A stretch of 64,000 bases of DNA from Streptomyces xylophagus (GCF_000716435.1 NZ_JNWO01000030.1:28252-92251), one strand, 5' to 3'; shown: positions 17,500 to 25,490, counted from the first letter of the stretch. A program made the numbers and translations. Notes: generated from the sequence alone by a model not told the origin.

Positions 17500-18558
17500 T
17501 CAGGCCGCTACATCGCGCATCAGGGCTTCGACCTTCTGGATGGCAGAGAGGAAAACGGCATGCGAGTGCAGCCGATCGCGCCGTTCCAGGGACTCCAGCG
17601 CCTCCCGGGCGGCCCTGGCGTACACGTTGCCTTCGTGCAGGGTGTCGCCGCACCCGATGAGTACGTGCGGGCCGAGGTCCCAGAGGATCGCGTTGACGGC
17701 GGCGCCCGCGGCTGCGATGGGGTCGATGTCCGTCAGGCACCATCCGAACTGGTGCGGGTCGATGCCGCGTTCGCGCATGACTTGTACGGCGGCGCGATAC
17801 ATGCCGCCGGTGCCGCCCGCGGGCTCGTCGAACTTCATGCCGGGCTCAAGCGGCCTGTCGTCGAGCACCATCCTGGCCATCAGGTAGGCGACGTCCGGTG
17901 GCGTGTGTATCTCCGCGAGTGCGTCGTGAGCACCCTTGGAGCGCATGACGGCAAGGAGGGTTCCGATCACGTCGGTGGTGGCGCGGAGATCGGGGTCGTC
18001 GCTGGTGGTCAGATGCAGGAGTCCGTTGGTGATCGCGGTCTCGACGACGGCTCGCACGGCGGCGGCTCGCCGAGCATCGGGCTCCTCGTCGTCAACCCAC
18101 TTGTGGAGGGGCGTGGCCCGGTCTATGAGGTCGGGGCGCATGATCCACATGCGGGCCCAGCACTCACGGAAGGCCGCCAGCAGCTCGGCGTCGTCGAGGC
18201 TGAGCCACCAGTCGGCGGCGAGGTACGCGTCCGGGCCTCGCAGGGGCCACAGGGCGAGCGCGGCGACGGTACCGATGGGGATTTCGATGCTGCTCCCCCC
18301 ATGCGCGTGGTGCCAGGCCGAGCTGACGGCCTCCGCCAGGTCGAAGGCGTGGGCGTGCGGGTTCCTCTGTGACGGGCGGTACTGGCCCAGCGTGCGCTTG
18401 ACCGCGGCGAGCGCGGGGCGGGGCTGGGTGGCGATCGTGACGGGTTGGGGCGCCGGCGGAAGATCGGTGAGAAATCTGCGCGGCGGTGCTTCGGGGGCGG
18501 CTGGGGCGGGCTGTTGTTCGGGCTCACTGGCGTTGGCGAACAGGTCGAGTTGGCTCAT
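17500..18558 (-). CDS. N6-adenine DNA methylase-like protein (HsdM-type fold, catalytic motif not seen)
   Basis: The 352-residue protein has a Pro-rich N-terminus, a helical middle and a C-terminal Rossmann methylase core. The latter comprises IHTPPDVAYLMARMV, the SAM-binding FDEPAGGTGGMYRAAVQV (motif I, from Asp244) and LTDIDPIAAAGAAVNAIL (motif II). This order matches type I HsdM/N6-MTase families. The expected NPPY/NPPF catalytic motif is not present after it, so the protein may bind SAM without methylating adenine, or use a diverged motif. ATG 18558 was chosen for its AGGAGA site; longer upstream frames lack one. Confidence 0.7.
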   Translation of the reverse strand: MSQLDLFANASEPEQQPAPAAPEAPPRRFLTDLPPAPQPVTIATQPRPALAAVKRTLGQYRPSQRNPHAHAFDLAEAVSSAWHHAHGGSSIEIPIGTVAALALWPLRGPDAYLAADWWLSLDDAELLAAFRECWARMWIMRPDLIDRATPLHKWVDDEEPDARRAAAVRAVVETAITNGLLHLTTSDDPDLRATTDVIGTLLAVMRSKGAHDALAEIHTPPDVAYLMARMVLDDRPLEPGMKFDEPAGGTGGMYRAAVQVMRERGIDPHQFGWCLTDIDPIAAAGAAVNAILWDLGPHVLIGCGDTLHEGNVYARAAREALESLERRDRLHSHAVFLSAIQKVEALMRDVAA

Positions 18559-18590
18559 GCGGTCTCCTGGATTCGGTTCGATCGAGGCAT

Positions 18591-18618
18591 CCCGTGGCGG
18601 CCCGCAGGCCGCCACGGG
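18591..18618 (-). terminator. Intergenic hairpin, 12-bp perfect stem
   Basis: CCCGTGGCGGCC pairs exactly with GGCCGCCACGGG around a CGCA loop, between the stop at 18625 and the next start at 18558. Confidence 0.55.
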
Positions 18619-18624
18619 GGAAGG

Positions 18625-19224
18625 TCAGCGCACTGTGCGCCGTAGGCGCCGGAGCGTGGCGGCGGCCTCTTCCGTGCGACCCGCCGCCGTGTGCGCGGCG
18701 TGCCGCAACAGCTCGGTCAGTTCCTCGGTGGTGACCTGGGCGAGCAGATCGGTGAGGCTGAGGTGCCATTGATCAGCGAGGCGGTAGGGATATCCAAGCG
18801 CCAGGGTGAGCACGACGCCGGTGACGAGCCGGTCCGTGCATTCAGCGCAGAGACCGAGCTGACGACCGATCCGGTGGATAGCGTCGGCGTCGGCGAGGAG
18901 AGCCGTCTTCGGTATGGCCTCGTGGGCAAGCCTGGCTGTTTCCTGCTCTCGCTGCACGAACGCCTCCCAGTTCAGGCGGGCGTCGGCTTCTCGGCCCTCG
19001 GCCTTGAGGGCGGCACTCGCGAGGGTGGCCTCGAATCGGGGGGTCGAGAGGGACCGCAGGACGTACTGATCGGGCGTGAGTCCGATGTAGGCCACGGCGG
19101 GGTCGCGGGACTCACCGCTGAAGTGGTGAAGGGTGACCAGTAGCGCGGCCTCGACCGTGGTGGGGCGGAGGCTCAAGCGGCTTACGACGCTCGCGCACAG
19201 GTCCTTCAGCATGTCGGGGTTCAT
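18625..19224 (-). CDS. Uncharacterised helical phage protein
   Basis: A 199-residue, Ala/Leu/Glu-rich, mostly helical product with no recognised family. A C-x2-C pair (LGLCAECTDRL) is near residue 125, and the C-terminus is basic (RRLRRTVR). The ATG at 19224 was chosen because TTGGAGAC sits 5 bases upstream and the upstream frame looks non-coding. It is followed by a hairpin and the methylase-like gene. Confidence 0.7.
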   Translation of the reverse strand: MNPDMLKDLCASVVSRLSLRPTTVEAALLVTLHHFSGESRDPAVAYIGLTPDQYVLRSLSTPRFEATLASAALKAEGREADARLNWEAFVQREQETARLAHEAIPKTALLADADAIHRIGRQLGLCAECTDRLVTGVVLTLALGYPYRLADQWHLSLTDLLAQVTTEELTELLRHAAHTAAGRTEEAAATLRRLRRTVR

Positions 19225-19241
19225 GTCAGTCTCCAATGGGG

Positions 19242-19526
19242 TTACTTGGGCCGTTGGTTGGCAGCGAGGTATGCCTCTGCGGCGGCGTGGCGTGCCGGGT
19301 TGGTGACGAGTTCCTCGGCCCAGATCCGGCCGGCGATCTCTGCGGCGGCGTCCTGGTCGGGCGCGGCGATGACATAGGCGAGCTGGCCGGATGTCTCCAG
19401 TTCGGCGCACCGTTTGTCGTGGGCCGCGTCACCCTCGGGAGGGGCTTCGACGGCAACGACGTCCATCTGTGCGGGGGTCGGCTCCCGGTAGATGACCCAC
19501 CACTGCCGTGCGGGTGGACTGGTCAT
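19242..19526 (-). CDS. Small phage protein, unknown
   Basis: 94 residues. The ATG follows AAAGGAGAG. The sequence begins PPARQWWVIYREPTPAQMDVV and later has DQDAAAEIAGRIWAEELV, suggesting a small alpha/beta fold. No family is recognised. It is in the transcript started by promoter P2. Confidence 0.65.
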   Translation of the reverse strand: MTSPPARQWWVIYREPTPAQMDVVAVEAPPEGDAAHDKRCAELETSGQLAYVIAAPDQDAAAEIAGRIWAEELVTNPARHAAAEAYLAANQRPK

Positions 19527-19555
19527 AGCTCTCCTTTGGTGTTCAGGGGCGAGCG

Positions 19556-19903
19556 TCAGGCCTGGGGGTCTGGCGCGGAGTAGTGGGTGAGGAGTTCCGC
19601 GATCTCTCGGCCGATGTGGTCCATGAGCGTGCGGATCTGCTTCCTGTCACCGCGCAGGTAGAGGGCCAGGTCGAGGACTTCGGGGGCGGCGGCGTAGGCG
19701 AGCAGCTCCCGGTACTGCTCGACGGTGAGGGGTTCGAGGTCGCCGGGGCGCAGCGCCCAGGAGGCGACGGCTGCGCTGTCGGCGAGGCGCTTGGCGGCGC
19801 GGAGCGTGGCGGTGTCGGGCGCGCGGGCGATAAGGATGAGGAACATCGCACCGAAGTGGTGGTCCGGCGTGTTGATGACCGGTACCGAGGGGCGAGCGGG
19901 CAC
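19556..19903 (-). CDS. Small phage protein, unknown
   Basis: 115 residues from a GTG preceded by CCGGAGG. The middle and C-terminal parts are strongly helical (LRAAKRLADSAAVASWALRP and IRTLMDHIGREIAELLTHY). It is the first gene after promoter P2. No family is recognised. Confidence 0.65.
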   Translation of the reverse strand: MPARPSVPVINTPDHHFGAMFLILIARAPDTATLRAAKRLADSAAVASWALRPGDLEPLTVEQYRELLAYAAAPEVLDLALYLRGDRKQIRTLMDHIGREIAELLTHYSAPDPQA

Positions 19904-19945
19904 GGATGCCTCCGGTTGAGGATGAACGGGGCCCCAGATGCTTCT

Positions 19946-19974
19946 TTTCTATATGCATTCAGGGGGTATTGCAG
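19946..19974 (-). promoter_or_regulatory. Phage early promoter P2
   Basis: Minus strand -10 TAGAAA inside TGCATATAGAAA, with CTGCAA at -35 after a 17-bp spacer. It shares TGAATGCATATAGAA with P1. A GGGGCCCC palindrome lies about 10 bases downstream in the leader. Confidence 0.65.
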
Positions 19975-20061
19975 CCCCGCGAACAAGCACGGGGGGTCAG
20001 CCCTGGCCGATGTCGACCACGAGCGGCGCTCCGCCGACAGGGCGGCCAACCTCGCCGACGA

Positions 20062-20460
20062 CTACCACCGGAGGTGACCGATCTCGCGAGGGGGCAGGCC
20101 GCGGGGATTGGCAGGGAGAGGGACGGCGATGTCGCGCTCGTCGGCCATCGGGTGGACGAAGTAGTAGCCGGGCGGGTGAGTGCGCAGATCTGCGAGCCGA
20201 GCGAGGAAGCACAGATCGGCGGTGAGCTTGTCCCAGATGGGGTCCGGCCGCTTCAGCAGGTCGAACCGCAGCAGGAGTCGACCGTCGTCGCTATGCAGAC
20301 TCAACAGGGCATAGCCGGGCTCGTCGCGGGTGGCGACGAGAGTCCTGATGCGCGGCTCGATTGCCACCGCCGTCACGGCCATGCGCCGCAGTACGGCGCG
20401 GGCGAGGTTGCGGGTGGCCTCACACACCCGCCGGTCCGCGAGCGGGCAGGGGTCTTGCAC
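20062..20460 (-). CDS. Small phage protein with N-terminal Cys pair
   Basis: 132 residues from a GTG with AAGGAGG nine bases upstream. The N-terminus has CPLADRRVCEATRNLAR. The remainder alternates beta and alpha (VAIEPRIRTLVATRDEPGYA, LLSLHSDDGRLLLRFDLL). The family is not recognised. It is transcribed with the 20542 gene from promoter P3. Confidence 0.65.
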   Translation of the reverse strand: MQDPCPLADRRVCEATRNLARAVLRRMAVTAVAIEPRIRTLVATRDEPGYALLSLHSDDGRLLLRFDLLKRPDPIWDKLTADLCFLARLADLRTHPPGYYFVHPMADERDIAVPLPANPRGLPPREIGHLRW

Positions 20461-20490
20461 TTCACACGCCTCCTTGGCGTAAGGCCGCCC

Positions 20491-20521
20491 GGCGGCCGGG
20501 ATGCGGTGGTCACCGGCCGCC
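20491..20521 (-). terminator. Intergenic hairpin
   Basis: GGCGGCCGG (20491-20499) pairs with CCGGCCGCC (20513-20521) around a 13-base loop. It lies between the genes ending at 20542 and starting at 20460. Confidence 0.4.
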
Positions 20522-20541
20522 GGACGGAGTCGTTGACGGCG

Positions 20542-20844
20542 TCAGCCGACGCGGATGGGACGGTTCTGCAGGTCCAGGAAGATGCAGGTGGCTGCGGCGG
20601 TGGGCATGTAGTCGGCCACGATGCGACCGCCCTCGTCCCAGGTGAGGAGTTGGACCAGGACGTCGAGCAGCGGCTCGGGGAGCATCTGCCGCCAGTTGTC
20701 GTAGTCGGTGCCGGGGAACCATTCCTCGCAGGTCCGCTGGAGGGATTCCGCGATGGCCTCGGCCAGCCGGTCCGCCTGGGCGGAGCTGATCTGCTCGGCG
20801 CCCAGGCGCTGGCGGATGCCCTCGAGACTGAAGGGGTCTGTCAC
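20542..20844 (-). CDS. Small acidic phage protein, unknown
   Basis: 100 residues from a GTG behind AGGAGA. Helical N-terminus (LEGIRQRLGAEQISSAQADR), then a Trp-rich stretch (EEWFPGTDYDNWRQMLPEPL) and a beta-like end. No family is recognised. It is the first gene after promoter P3 and its leader hairpin. Confidence 0.65.
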   Translation of the reverse strand: MTDPFSLEGIRQRLGAEQISSAQADRLAEAIAESLQRTCEEWFPGTDYDNWRQMLPEPLLDVLVQLLTWDEGGRIVADYMPTAAATCIFLDLQNRPIRVG

Positions 20845-20862
20845 GGTCTCTCCTGACGGTTG

Positions 20863-20887
20863 AAGAAGGGGGCCGCTCCCCCTTCTT
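20863..20887 (-). promoter_or_regulatory. Leader hairpin downstream of promoter P3
   Basis: AAGAAGGGGG pairs with CCCCCTTCTT (10 bp) around a 5-base loop, beginning a few bases inside the transcript from P3. Promoters P4 and P5 have comparable hairpins in the same position, suggesting a 5'-stabiliser or attenuator. Confidence 0.55.
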
Positions 20888-20896
20888 TCTGATTCT

Positions 20897-20924
20897 ATTC
20901 TATATGCATTTGGGAGGGAGGCAA
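20897..20924 (-). promoter_or_regulatory. Phage early promoter P3
   Basis: Minus strand -35 TTGCCT, 16-bp spacer, -10 TAGAAT within ATGCATATAGAATAGAA. It lies directly after the stop codon of the RusA-like gene (20960). Confidence 0.7.
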
Positions 20925-20959
20925 GATTTCCGGCGGATTTTCTTGATCACCGAGGGACT

Positions 20960-21643
20960 TTATTTCCGCAGGTCAGCAGCTACGTCCGCAGGGGTGAGGT
21001 CGCGTATGTGGAGGACGAGCCGCGCTCCCTCGACCACGTGCCCCATGCGCATGTCCGGGCCGACGACGCGCGTGTGGTCGTCGTCGGCCAGGACGCCTTG
21101 GTCCACGAGCCCGTCGACGCACGCCTTGAAGCTGGGGTACCAGTTGGCCGGGTCTCTCCTCTGCCGGTCTTCGGGGTGCAGGACGCCGATGATGTGGACC
21201 CGTTCCAGGGGCGGCACCGCGCGCGAGGCGGCCCAGGCCGCGCGCCTCAGCACCCTGGTGATCTCCGCGCGCTTGTGGTGGTGGAGCCGCTGGTTGGCGT
21301 TCAGGAGTGTCAGCCGGGGCGGCAGCGCGACCCTGAACTGGCGACCGGGCATCCCCTCGAACCAGTCCGGTTCCTCCTCGCCCGGAACGCCGACCGGGGG
21401 TACCGCTGTGGGCGGCGCGGACTCTGTTGGGTCGGGGGCGTATCCGCTCCGGCGCGGCACGCCGGCGTTGGTGAAGGCCGACGTGTGCAAGGCGGAGATC
21501 AGCATGAGGCGGCTTCTGCGGCCAGTCGCGGCGTCGGCGACCAGGGCGCGCATGTCCCCCGGCTCGTACTGCTCGATCCGGATACGGATGCTGTCCCGCG
21601 GGTCGCAGGCAACGAAGATCCGTCCGGGCTTGATATGGGTCAC
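20960..21643 (-). CDS. RusA-like Holliday junction resolvase fused to a small N-terminal phage domain
   Basis: The 227-residue protein has two parts. Residues ~1-75 (IKPGRIFVACDPRDSIRIRI, later MLISALHTSAFTNAG) look like a small beta-rich phage domain that I associate with stand-alone proteins. Residues ~105-227 match RusA: PRLTLLNANQRLHHHKRAE, then RRDPANWYPSFKACVDGLVD and GVLADDDHTRVVGPD, in which the two Asp-rich stretches carry the metal-binding acidic residues. RusA enzymes resolve four-way DNA junctions during recombination or replication. The GTG start overlaps the previous stop (GTGA), giving coupling. Promoter P3 lies immediately downstream. Confidence 0.8.
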   Translation of the reverse strand: MTHIKPGRIFVACDPRDSIRIRIEQYEPGDMRALVADAATGRRSRLMLISALHTSAFTNAGVPRRSGYAPDPTESAPPTAVPPVGVPGEEEPDWFEGMPGRQFRVALPPRLTLLNANQRLHHHKRAEITRVLRRAAWAASRAVPPLERVHIIGVLHPEDRQRRDPANWYPSFKACVDGLVDQGVLADDDHTRVVGPDMRMGHVVEGARLVLHIRDLTPADVAADLRK

Positions 21644-21864
21644 CTGCGGCCCCGGTCGACGAGATCCGACAGGGCCTTCGCCGCCACCGCCGCCGGCCAC
21701 GCGACGATGACCACCGCGAGGTACAAGGAGACGGCGCCCGGCCGCAGTTGGCAGAGCAGTCGCAGGATCGGGTCGTGAGCCAGCAGCCTCCGGAAGGCGT
21801 TCGCCAGGATCACCACTCCCGCTGCCCATACAAGGAGGACAAGCAGTCCGAGCACGCTGGTCAC
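21640..21864 (-). CDS. Small two-helix membrane protein
   Basis: 74 residues with two hydrophobic helices: VLGLLVLLVWAAGVVILANA and GAVSLYLAVVIVAWPAAVAA. The loop and tail are basic. The GTG (GGTGGAGG upstream) overlaps the preceding stop, and its own stop overlaps the next start. Function is unknown; such proteins are common in phage early regions. Confidence 0.7.
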   Translation of the reverse strand: MTSVLGLLVLLVWAAGVVILANAFRRLLAHDPILRLLCQLRPGAVSLYLAVVIVAWPAAVAAKALSDLVDRGRR

Positions 21865-22208
21865 GCCTCCACCTTTCTGGTGTCGACGTTGACCCAGACC
21901 GTACGAAGGACGCGGGCTTGGGCCAGGCGCAGGGCGAGGGAAGCGGCACGACCGTTGCGGTGCGCCGCGAAGCCCGCGCAGATGGCCGGGGCATCGGTGC
22001 CGAGTGTGGCGTGGCAGACGATGTGCCCCTCCTTGGCGATGGCGTTGGCGACCATCTCCGCCACGCGCCCCTCTTCCAGGCGCATCAGGTTGCCCGGCCG
22101 GAAGATGCACGTCCCGCATCGCCCCGCGCAGATCCGAACGCTCCATGTCGCCGGGTCGGCAACATCGTGGCGCAGTCCGTCGGGCGAGTAGGTGGCAGAG
22201 CTGGTCAT
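21861..22208 (-). CDS. Cys-rich actinophage protein, possible Fe-S or zinc binding
   Basis: 115 residues containing CAGRCGTCIFRPGNLMRL (C-x3-C-x2-C) and two further cysteines, in HIVCHATLG and AICAGF. The arrangement occurs in small actinophage proteins and suggests a four- or five-Cys metal site. The ATG overlaps the preceding stop (ATGA). No enzymatic motif is visible. Confidence 0.65.
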   Translation of the reverse strand: MTSSATYSPDGLRHDVADPATWSVRICAGRCGTCIFRPGNLMRLEEGRVAEMVANAIAKEGHIVCHATLGTDAPAICAGFAAHRNGRAASLALRLAQARVLRTVWVNVDTRKVEA

Positions 22209-22909
22209 CGATCGGCCCCCGGAGTGGCGGCGCGTACTGCCTCACCGGTCGCTGCGAGCAGCATCTCCAGACAGTGGGAGAACAGTTCGGGGTCTGGCGC
22301 GGTGAAAGCGGCCCCGTACAGGGCGAGCGTGGTCGCGGTGTCCCCGTTGGCGAACGCGATGATGAAGCGGGCTGCGAAGAGGTGCGGCTGCGGGAGGATG
22401 TCCTCGGGACGGCTGCCGTCTGTAGTCAGAAGGATCCAGGACGCCGTGTCGGGATCGAGTCCCTGCATCTTCGCCAAGGCTACCTTCGCCATGACTGCGA
22501 GTCCCGTCGCGACGCCGTACAGCAGCGAGGGCGTCCCGTTCCGCGCGAGGTCCGCCAGGACTCCCCGGGCCTGGTCGTGGCGTCCCTCCGTCCAGTGGGA
22601 GACCGCCTCGGCAAGACGCTCGGCAACCATGGGGGAAGTCTCTGTGGTGTCCCCGTTCGTCGGCATGACCGGCACAGTCCAGGTTCCGGGCTGGCCCTGG
22701 ACCTCTCTCCACCCGTTCACCGCGTCCAGGGTTCGGGCGTCGGGCCGGATCATGTAGCCGTGCTCGATCAGCCGGTGACCGGCGCTGGCCGGGCGGAAGC
22801 TGTCCCAGTCGAAGAAGAGGTGCGCCAAGTAGATGCCGTGGTCCTCGTCCAGAACTCGAATCCGGTAGCCGTCCGGCGTGCCGGTGCATATTGCGGTCAG
22901 GTTGTTCAC
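22205..22909 (-). CDS. Uncharacterised phage protein
   Basis: 234 residues from a GTG behind GAGAGGAA. The N-terminal ~75 residues are beta-rich (GYRIRVLDEDHGIYLAHLFF). The C-terminal ~140 are helical and Ala/Leu-rich, with a TPR-like feel (SHWTEGRHDQARGVLADLAR). No family is recognised. It is coupled to the next gene by an ATGA overlap. Confidence 0.65.
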   Translation of the reverse strand: MNNLTAICTGTPDGYRIRVLDEDHGIYLAHLFFDWDSFRPASAGHRLIEHGYMIRPDARTLDAVNGWREVQGQPGTWTVPVMPTNGDTTETSPMVAERLAEAVSHWTEGRHDQARGVLADLARNGTPSLLYGVATGLAVMAKVALAKMQGLDPDTASWILLTTDGSRPEDILPQPHLFAARFIIAFANGDTATTLALYGAAFTAPDPELFSHCLEMLLAATGEAVRAATPGADR

Positions 22910-22928
22910 TGCGATTCCTCTCGGTTGG

Positions 22929-23381
22929 TCAGGGAGCGTCGGGGAGTTCGAGCTGCTGCGCGGCCTGCTCCTCCGCGTCCAGTGGGTTCGGTCCGGGGCG
23001 GTAGTGGGGCAGGCACCGGGGGCACTGCTGCTCTACGGCCCGGCGGTGAGCGCGAGATCCGGCGGCCGTGCCGCACGATTTGCGGATGACCGGGGCTGGC
23101 AGCTCGGTGGGGTCGGCGTCCGGAAGCTCGTGGATGATCACGCCGTTGAGCCAGATCCGGCCGCCGCAGATGCCGGTGAACAGGCTTTTGGCTGGGACGA
23201 CTTGCCGGATGCAGGCGGCCCGATAGGGGCAGCCGCCGCAGACGTAGAGGACGGGTTCGCAGATGGCGACGAGTTCGATGCCGTTCTTCCATCTGTCGTC
23301 GGCAACGGCGAAGTCCTCGTCGCCGAAGCATGGGGCGTGGTCGGTGACGTGGGTGCCGATCAGGGTTCGTGATCCGGTCAC
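22929..23381 (-). CDS. WhiB-like Fe-S transcription regulator of phage type
   Basis: 150 residues. An N-terminal Cys (HAPCFG) is followed by VCGGCPYRAAC (C-x2-C-x5-C), the four-cysteine signature that binds a [4Fe-4S] cluster in Wbl proteins. GICGGRIW then replaces the usual G-V/I-W-G-G turn. A C-terminal extension carries two more cysteines (QQCPRCLPH). The GTG start overlaps the methyltransferase stop. Phage-borne Wbl proteins can interfere with host sigma factor or WhiB function; that role here is inference. Confidence 0.75.
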   Translation of the reverse strand: MTGSRTLIGTHVTDHAPCFGDEDFAVADDRWKNGIELVAICEPVLYVCGGCPYRAACIRQVVPAKSLFTGICGGRIWLNGVIIHELPDADPTELPAPVIRKSCGTAAGSRAHRRAVEQQCPRCLPHYRPGPNPLDAEEQAAQQLELPDAP

Positions 23382-24883
23382 AGGACGGGCTCCAATCGCT
23401 GGCCTATCCACCGGGCGACGTTGACCGAGACCGCGTTGCCTGCCTGCGCGGTCTGCTCGGCCTGGTTGCCGTAGACGACGTACTTCTTGGGGAACCGCTG
23501 CCCTTCGAGCTGTTCACGGGGCTTGAGCATCCGGAAGTAGCAGTCGTTGATGTCCGGGGCGTTTTGCACCAGAGCGGCTGAGTCGCGGGTGGAGAGGGTG
23601 TGGACGGGTTCGGCGGCCGTCTTCACCGCGGCCTTGCGGTACGGCACGACGAGGGTGTTCCGCGCGCGGTCAGGCACTGTGCCGGCGTGCGTGACGAGGG
23701 CGTGGTGGTTGCCCTGGGCGGTGACGACGCTGAGCGGGTCGCTCGCGGGGCTGGCGGTGGCGTGGTTGCGGTACTCGATGATGAACGGGTCCATCGTCAG
23801 CAGGGCTTCGCTCTCGCGGGTGGTGCGAGTACGCATCGGCACGTCGACGGGGACGGCGTCGGTGTTCCACGAGCCGCCGGTCGGTACCAGAAGCGCATCG
23901 CCCTGCTTCACCGTCCGGACGGGCATCGGCCGGTCCTCGACGGCGTACGCCCTGTCCCCACCGTCTTTGCCGTGGGTGAGCGAGATCGAGTACGGGCGCC
24001 AGGGGAACTTGAGGCGGCCCGCGCGGATGCGGTCCATGGTGGTGTCCGCGAGGGGCTTTTTGCGGTCGCCGATCCGCTTCCCAAGGTCGCTGAAGTCGAT
24101 GATGTCGCTGGCCGGGCGTACGTACGGCTCGACCATGGCGTGGCGGCAACGGGTGTTGGGGCAGCGGTAGATGTAGTCGCGCCGGTACTTCCCGATGCGC
24201 AGGCCATCGGTCTTGGTCCACGACTGGACGGCGTACACGTCCTCACCGCAGTCGACGCAGGGAGCAAGTGGCCTGGGCTCCAGGTCGGGCTTGCGCATGG
24301 TCTTGAGGGTGAAGACCACGTACATCCGATCACGCCACTGCGGGGCGCGCAGGTTGACCTCGTCGCCGACGTGGGCGCTGCTGACGCACACGATCTGGTA
24401 CTGGTATCCGAGCAATTCCATGGCTTGGAGCCAGGTCGCGAACAGGATCCAGTCCAGGCCGAATTCGACGACGTTCTCGACGACGATGGCCTTGAACCGC
24501 TTGGCTTCAGCGGCTCGCACCACGCACCATGCGGTTACCCGGGTCGCCTCGAAGGCGTCCTTGGTGAGGGACTCCCAGTCGTCGCGTTCCTCTTCGAGCA
24601 GGTCGAGGAGATCGAGTTGGTTGGTCTCTCGAGCCTTGCCGCCCGCGGGGCTGATCTCGGTGCAGATGACGGATGCCCACAGGGCCTCGGCCTTGGGCAG
24701 CATGCGCATGGGGAAGCCGTCGCTGAGCGTCATGACGGCGTGCTCGCTGTTGGGATGGTTGGCGGCGTGCGTTTCGATCGCGAGCCGCCAGTGGTTGATG
24801 CCGAGCAACAGCTCGTGCCCGGCTTCAACAAGTCCAGTGCTGCTGCCGCCCGCGCCACACAAAAGGTCAATCCACGTGGCCAT
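23378..24883 (-). CDS. DNA (cytosine-5)-methyltransferase with zinc-ribbon-like insert
   Basis: 501 residues. Motif I DLLCGAGGSSTGL is at 7-19, motif IV-like VICTEISPAGGK with candidate nucleophile Cys74 at 72-83, motif VI VVENV at 134-138, motif VIII QWRDR at 182-186, and motif X GNAVSVNVARWI near the end. In motif IV the Pro normally before the catalytic Cys is Ile. A region around 215-260 holds CVDCGED and CPNTRCRH, a zinc-ribbon-like insertion in or before the target-recognition domain. It could protect phage DNA against host restriction. The leader motif precedes the ATG, and it is coupled to the WhiB-like gene downstream. Confidence 0.85.
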   Translation of the reverse strand: MATWIDLLCGAGGSSTGLVEAGHELLLGINHWRLAIETHAANHPNSEHAVMTLSDGFPMRMLPKAEALWASVICTEISPAGGKARETNQLDLLDLLEEERDDWESLTKDAFEATRVTAWCVVRAAEAKRFKAIVVENVVEFGLDWILFATWLQAMELLGYQYQIVCVSSAHVGDEVNLRAPQWRDRMYVVFTLKTMRKPDLEPRPLAPCVDCGEDVYAVQSWTKTDGLRIGKYRRDYIYRCPNTRCRHAMVEPYVRPASDIIDFSDLGKRIGDRKKPLADTTMDRIRAGRLKFPWRPYSISLTHGKDGGDRAYAVEDRPMPVRTVKQGDALLVPTGGSWNTDAVPVDVPMRTRTTRESEALLTMDPFIIEYRNHATASPASDPLSVVTAQGNHHALVTHAGTVPDRARNTLVVPYRKAAVKTAAEPVHTLSTRDSAALVQNAPDINDCYFRMLKPREQLEGQRFPKKYVVYGNQAEQTAQAGNAVSVNVARWIGQRLEPVL

Positions 24884-24893
24884 GTGGGTAGTT

Positions 24894-24908
24894 GTTCTCC
24901 AAGAGGTC
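24894..24908 (-). promoter_or_regulatory. Start-associated leader motif, copy 2
   Basis: Minus strand GACCTCTTGGAGAAC, 10 bases upstream of the methyltransferase ATG. Confidence 0.75.
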
Positions 24909-24913
24909 CTGCG

Positions 24914-24942
24914 CGCCCGGCCCTGCGTCGCGGGGCCGGGCG
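24914..24942 (-). terminator. Intergenic hairpin before leader motif
   Basis: CGCCCGGCCC pairs with GGGCCGGGCG (10 bp, 9-base loop), 5 bases upstream of the leader motif and just after the stop at 24953. Confidence 0.55.
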
Positions 24943-24952
24943 ACAGCCGAGA

Positions 24953-25435
24953 TCAGTAAGTGCGGAGCCCGCCGTGTGCCTGCGCACGGCGCAGGAAGGT
25001 GATCCAGTGCCCCCACACCGGGTCGCCCACGGGCATTTCGGCGATGGCCACGCCTGGGTGGGCGTCATAGGCGGTGAGGGCGGCGGTGATCTCGGCGACC
25101 GTCACGAGGAAGGCGTCGTTGTAGAAGAGCTTGTACCTGGGTATGCCGGTCGGCGCCGCCTCGGAGGCATCCTTGACGGCCTGGTAGGCGGTCCGGAATT
25201 CGGCGATGCGGTTCGCCGTGCTCTCGTCGAGCTTGGTGCCGGGCCGGTGGGTCACACCCTCCAGCCCGTATTCGGTCAGCTGGGGGTATGACGGTTTGGG
25301 CAGCTCGACGAGCATCCCAAAGTTGTTCATCGCGTCGAGGGCGCGCGGCATCGCGGTGTAGGCGAACCGAAAGTAGTTCTGGTCCCCTTCGGCGGGCTTT
25401 CCATCGGAGGTCTGGATGTAGATGTCGTATCCCAC
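24953..25435 (-). CDS. Uncharacterised phage protein
   Basis: 160 residues from a GTG after the leader motif. The N-terminus is GYDIYIQTSDGKPAEGDQNY and the middle is YFRFAYTAMPRALDAMNNFG. It resembles small actinophage proteins of unknown role; no catalytic motif is seen. Confidence 0.7.
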   Translation of the reverse strand: MGYDIYIQTSDGKPAEGDQNYFRFAYTAMPRALDAMNNFGMLVELPKPSYPQLTEYGLEGVTHRPGTKLDESTANRIAEFRTAYQAVKDASEAAPTGIPRYKLFYNDAFLVTVAEITAALTAYDAHPGVAIAEMPVGDPVWGHWITFLRRAQAHGGLRTY

Positions 25436-25442
25436 GGGGGGT

Positions 25443-25457
25443 GTTCTCCAAGAGGTC
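25443..25457 (-). promoter_or_regulatory. Start-associated leader motif, copy 3
   Basis: Minus strand GACCTCTTGGAGAAC ahead of the GTG at 25435. Confidence 0.75.
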
Positions 25458-25462
25458 TGCGG

Positions 25463-25490
25463 CTGCCCGGCCCGGAGTCGGGCCGGGCAG
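25463..25490 (-). terminator. Intergenic hairpin, 12-bp perfect stem
   Basis: CTGCCCGGCCCG pairs exactly with CGGGCCGGGCAG around a GAGT loop. It occupies the space between the stop at 25496 and the leader motif copy 3. Confidence 0.6.
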
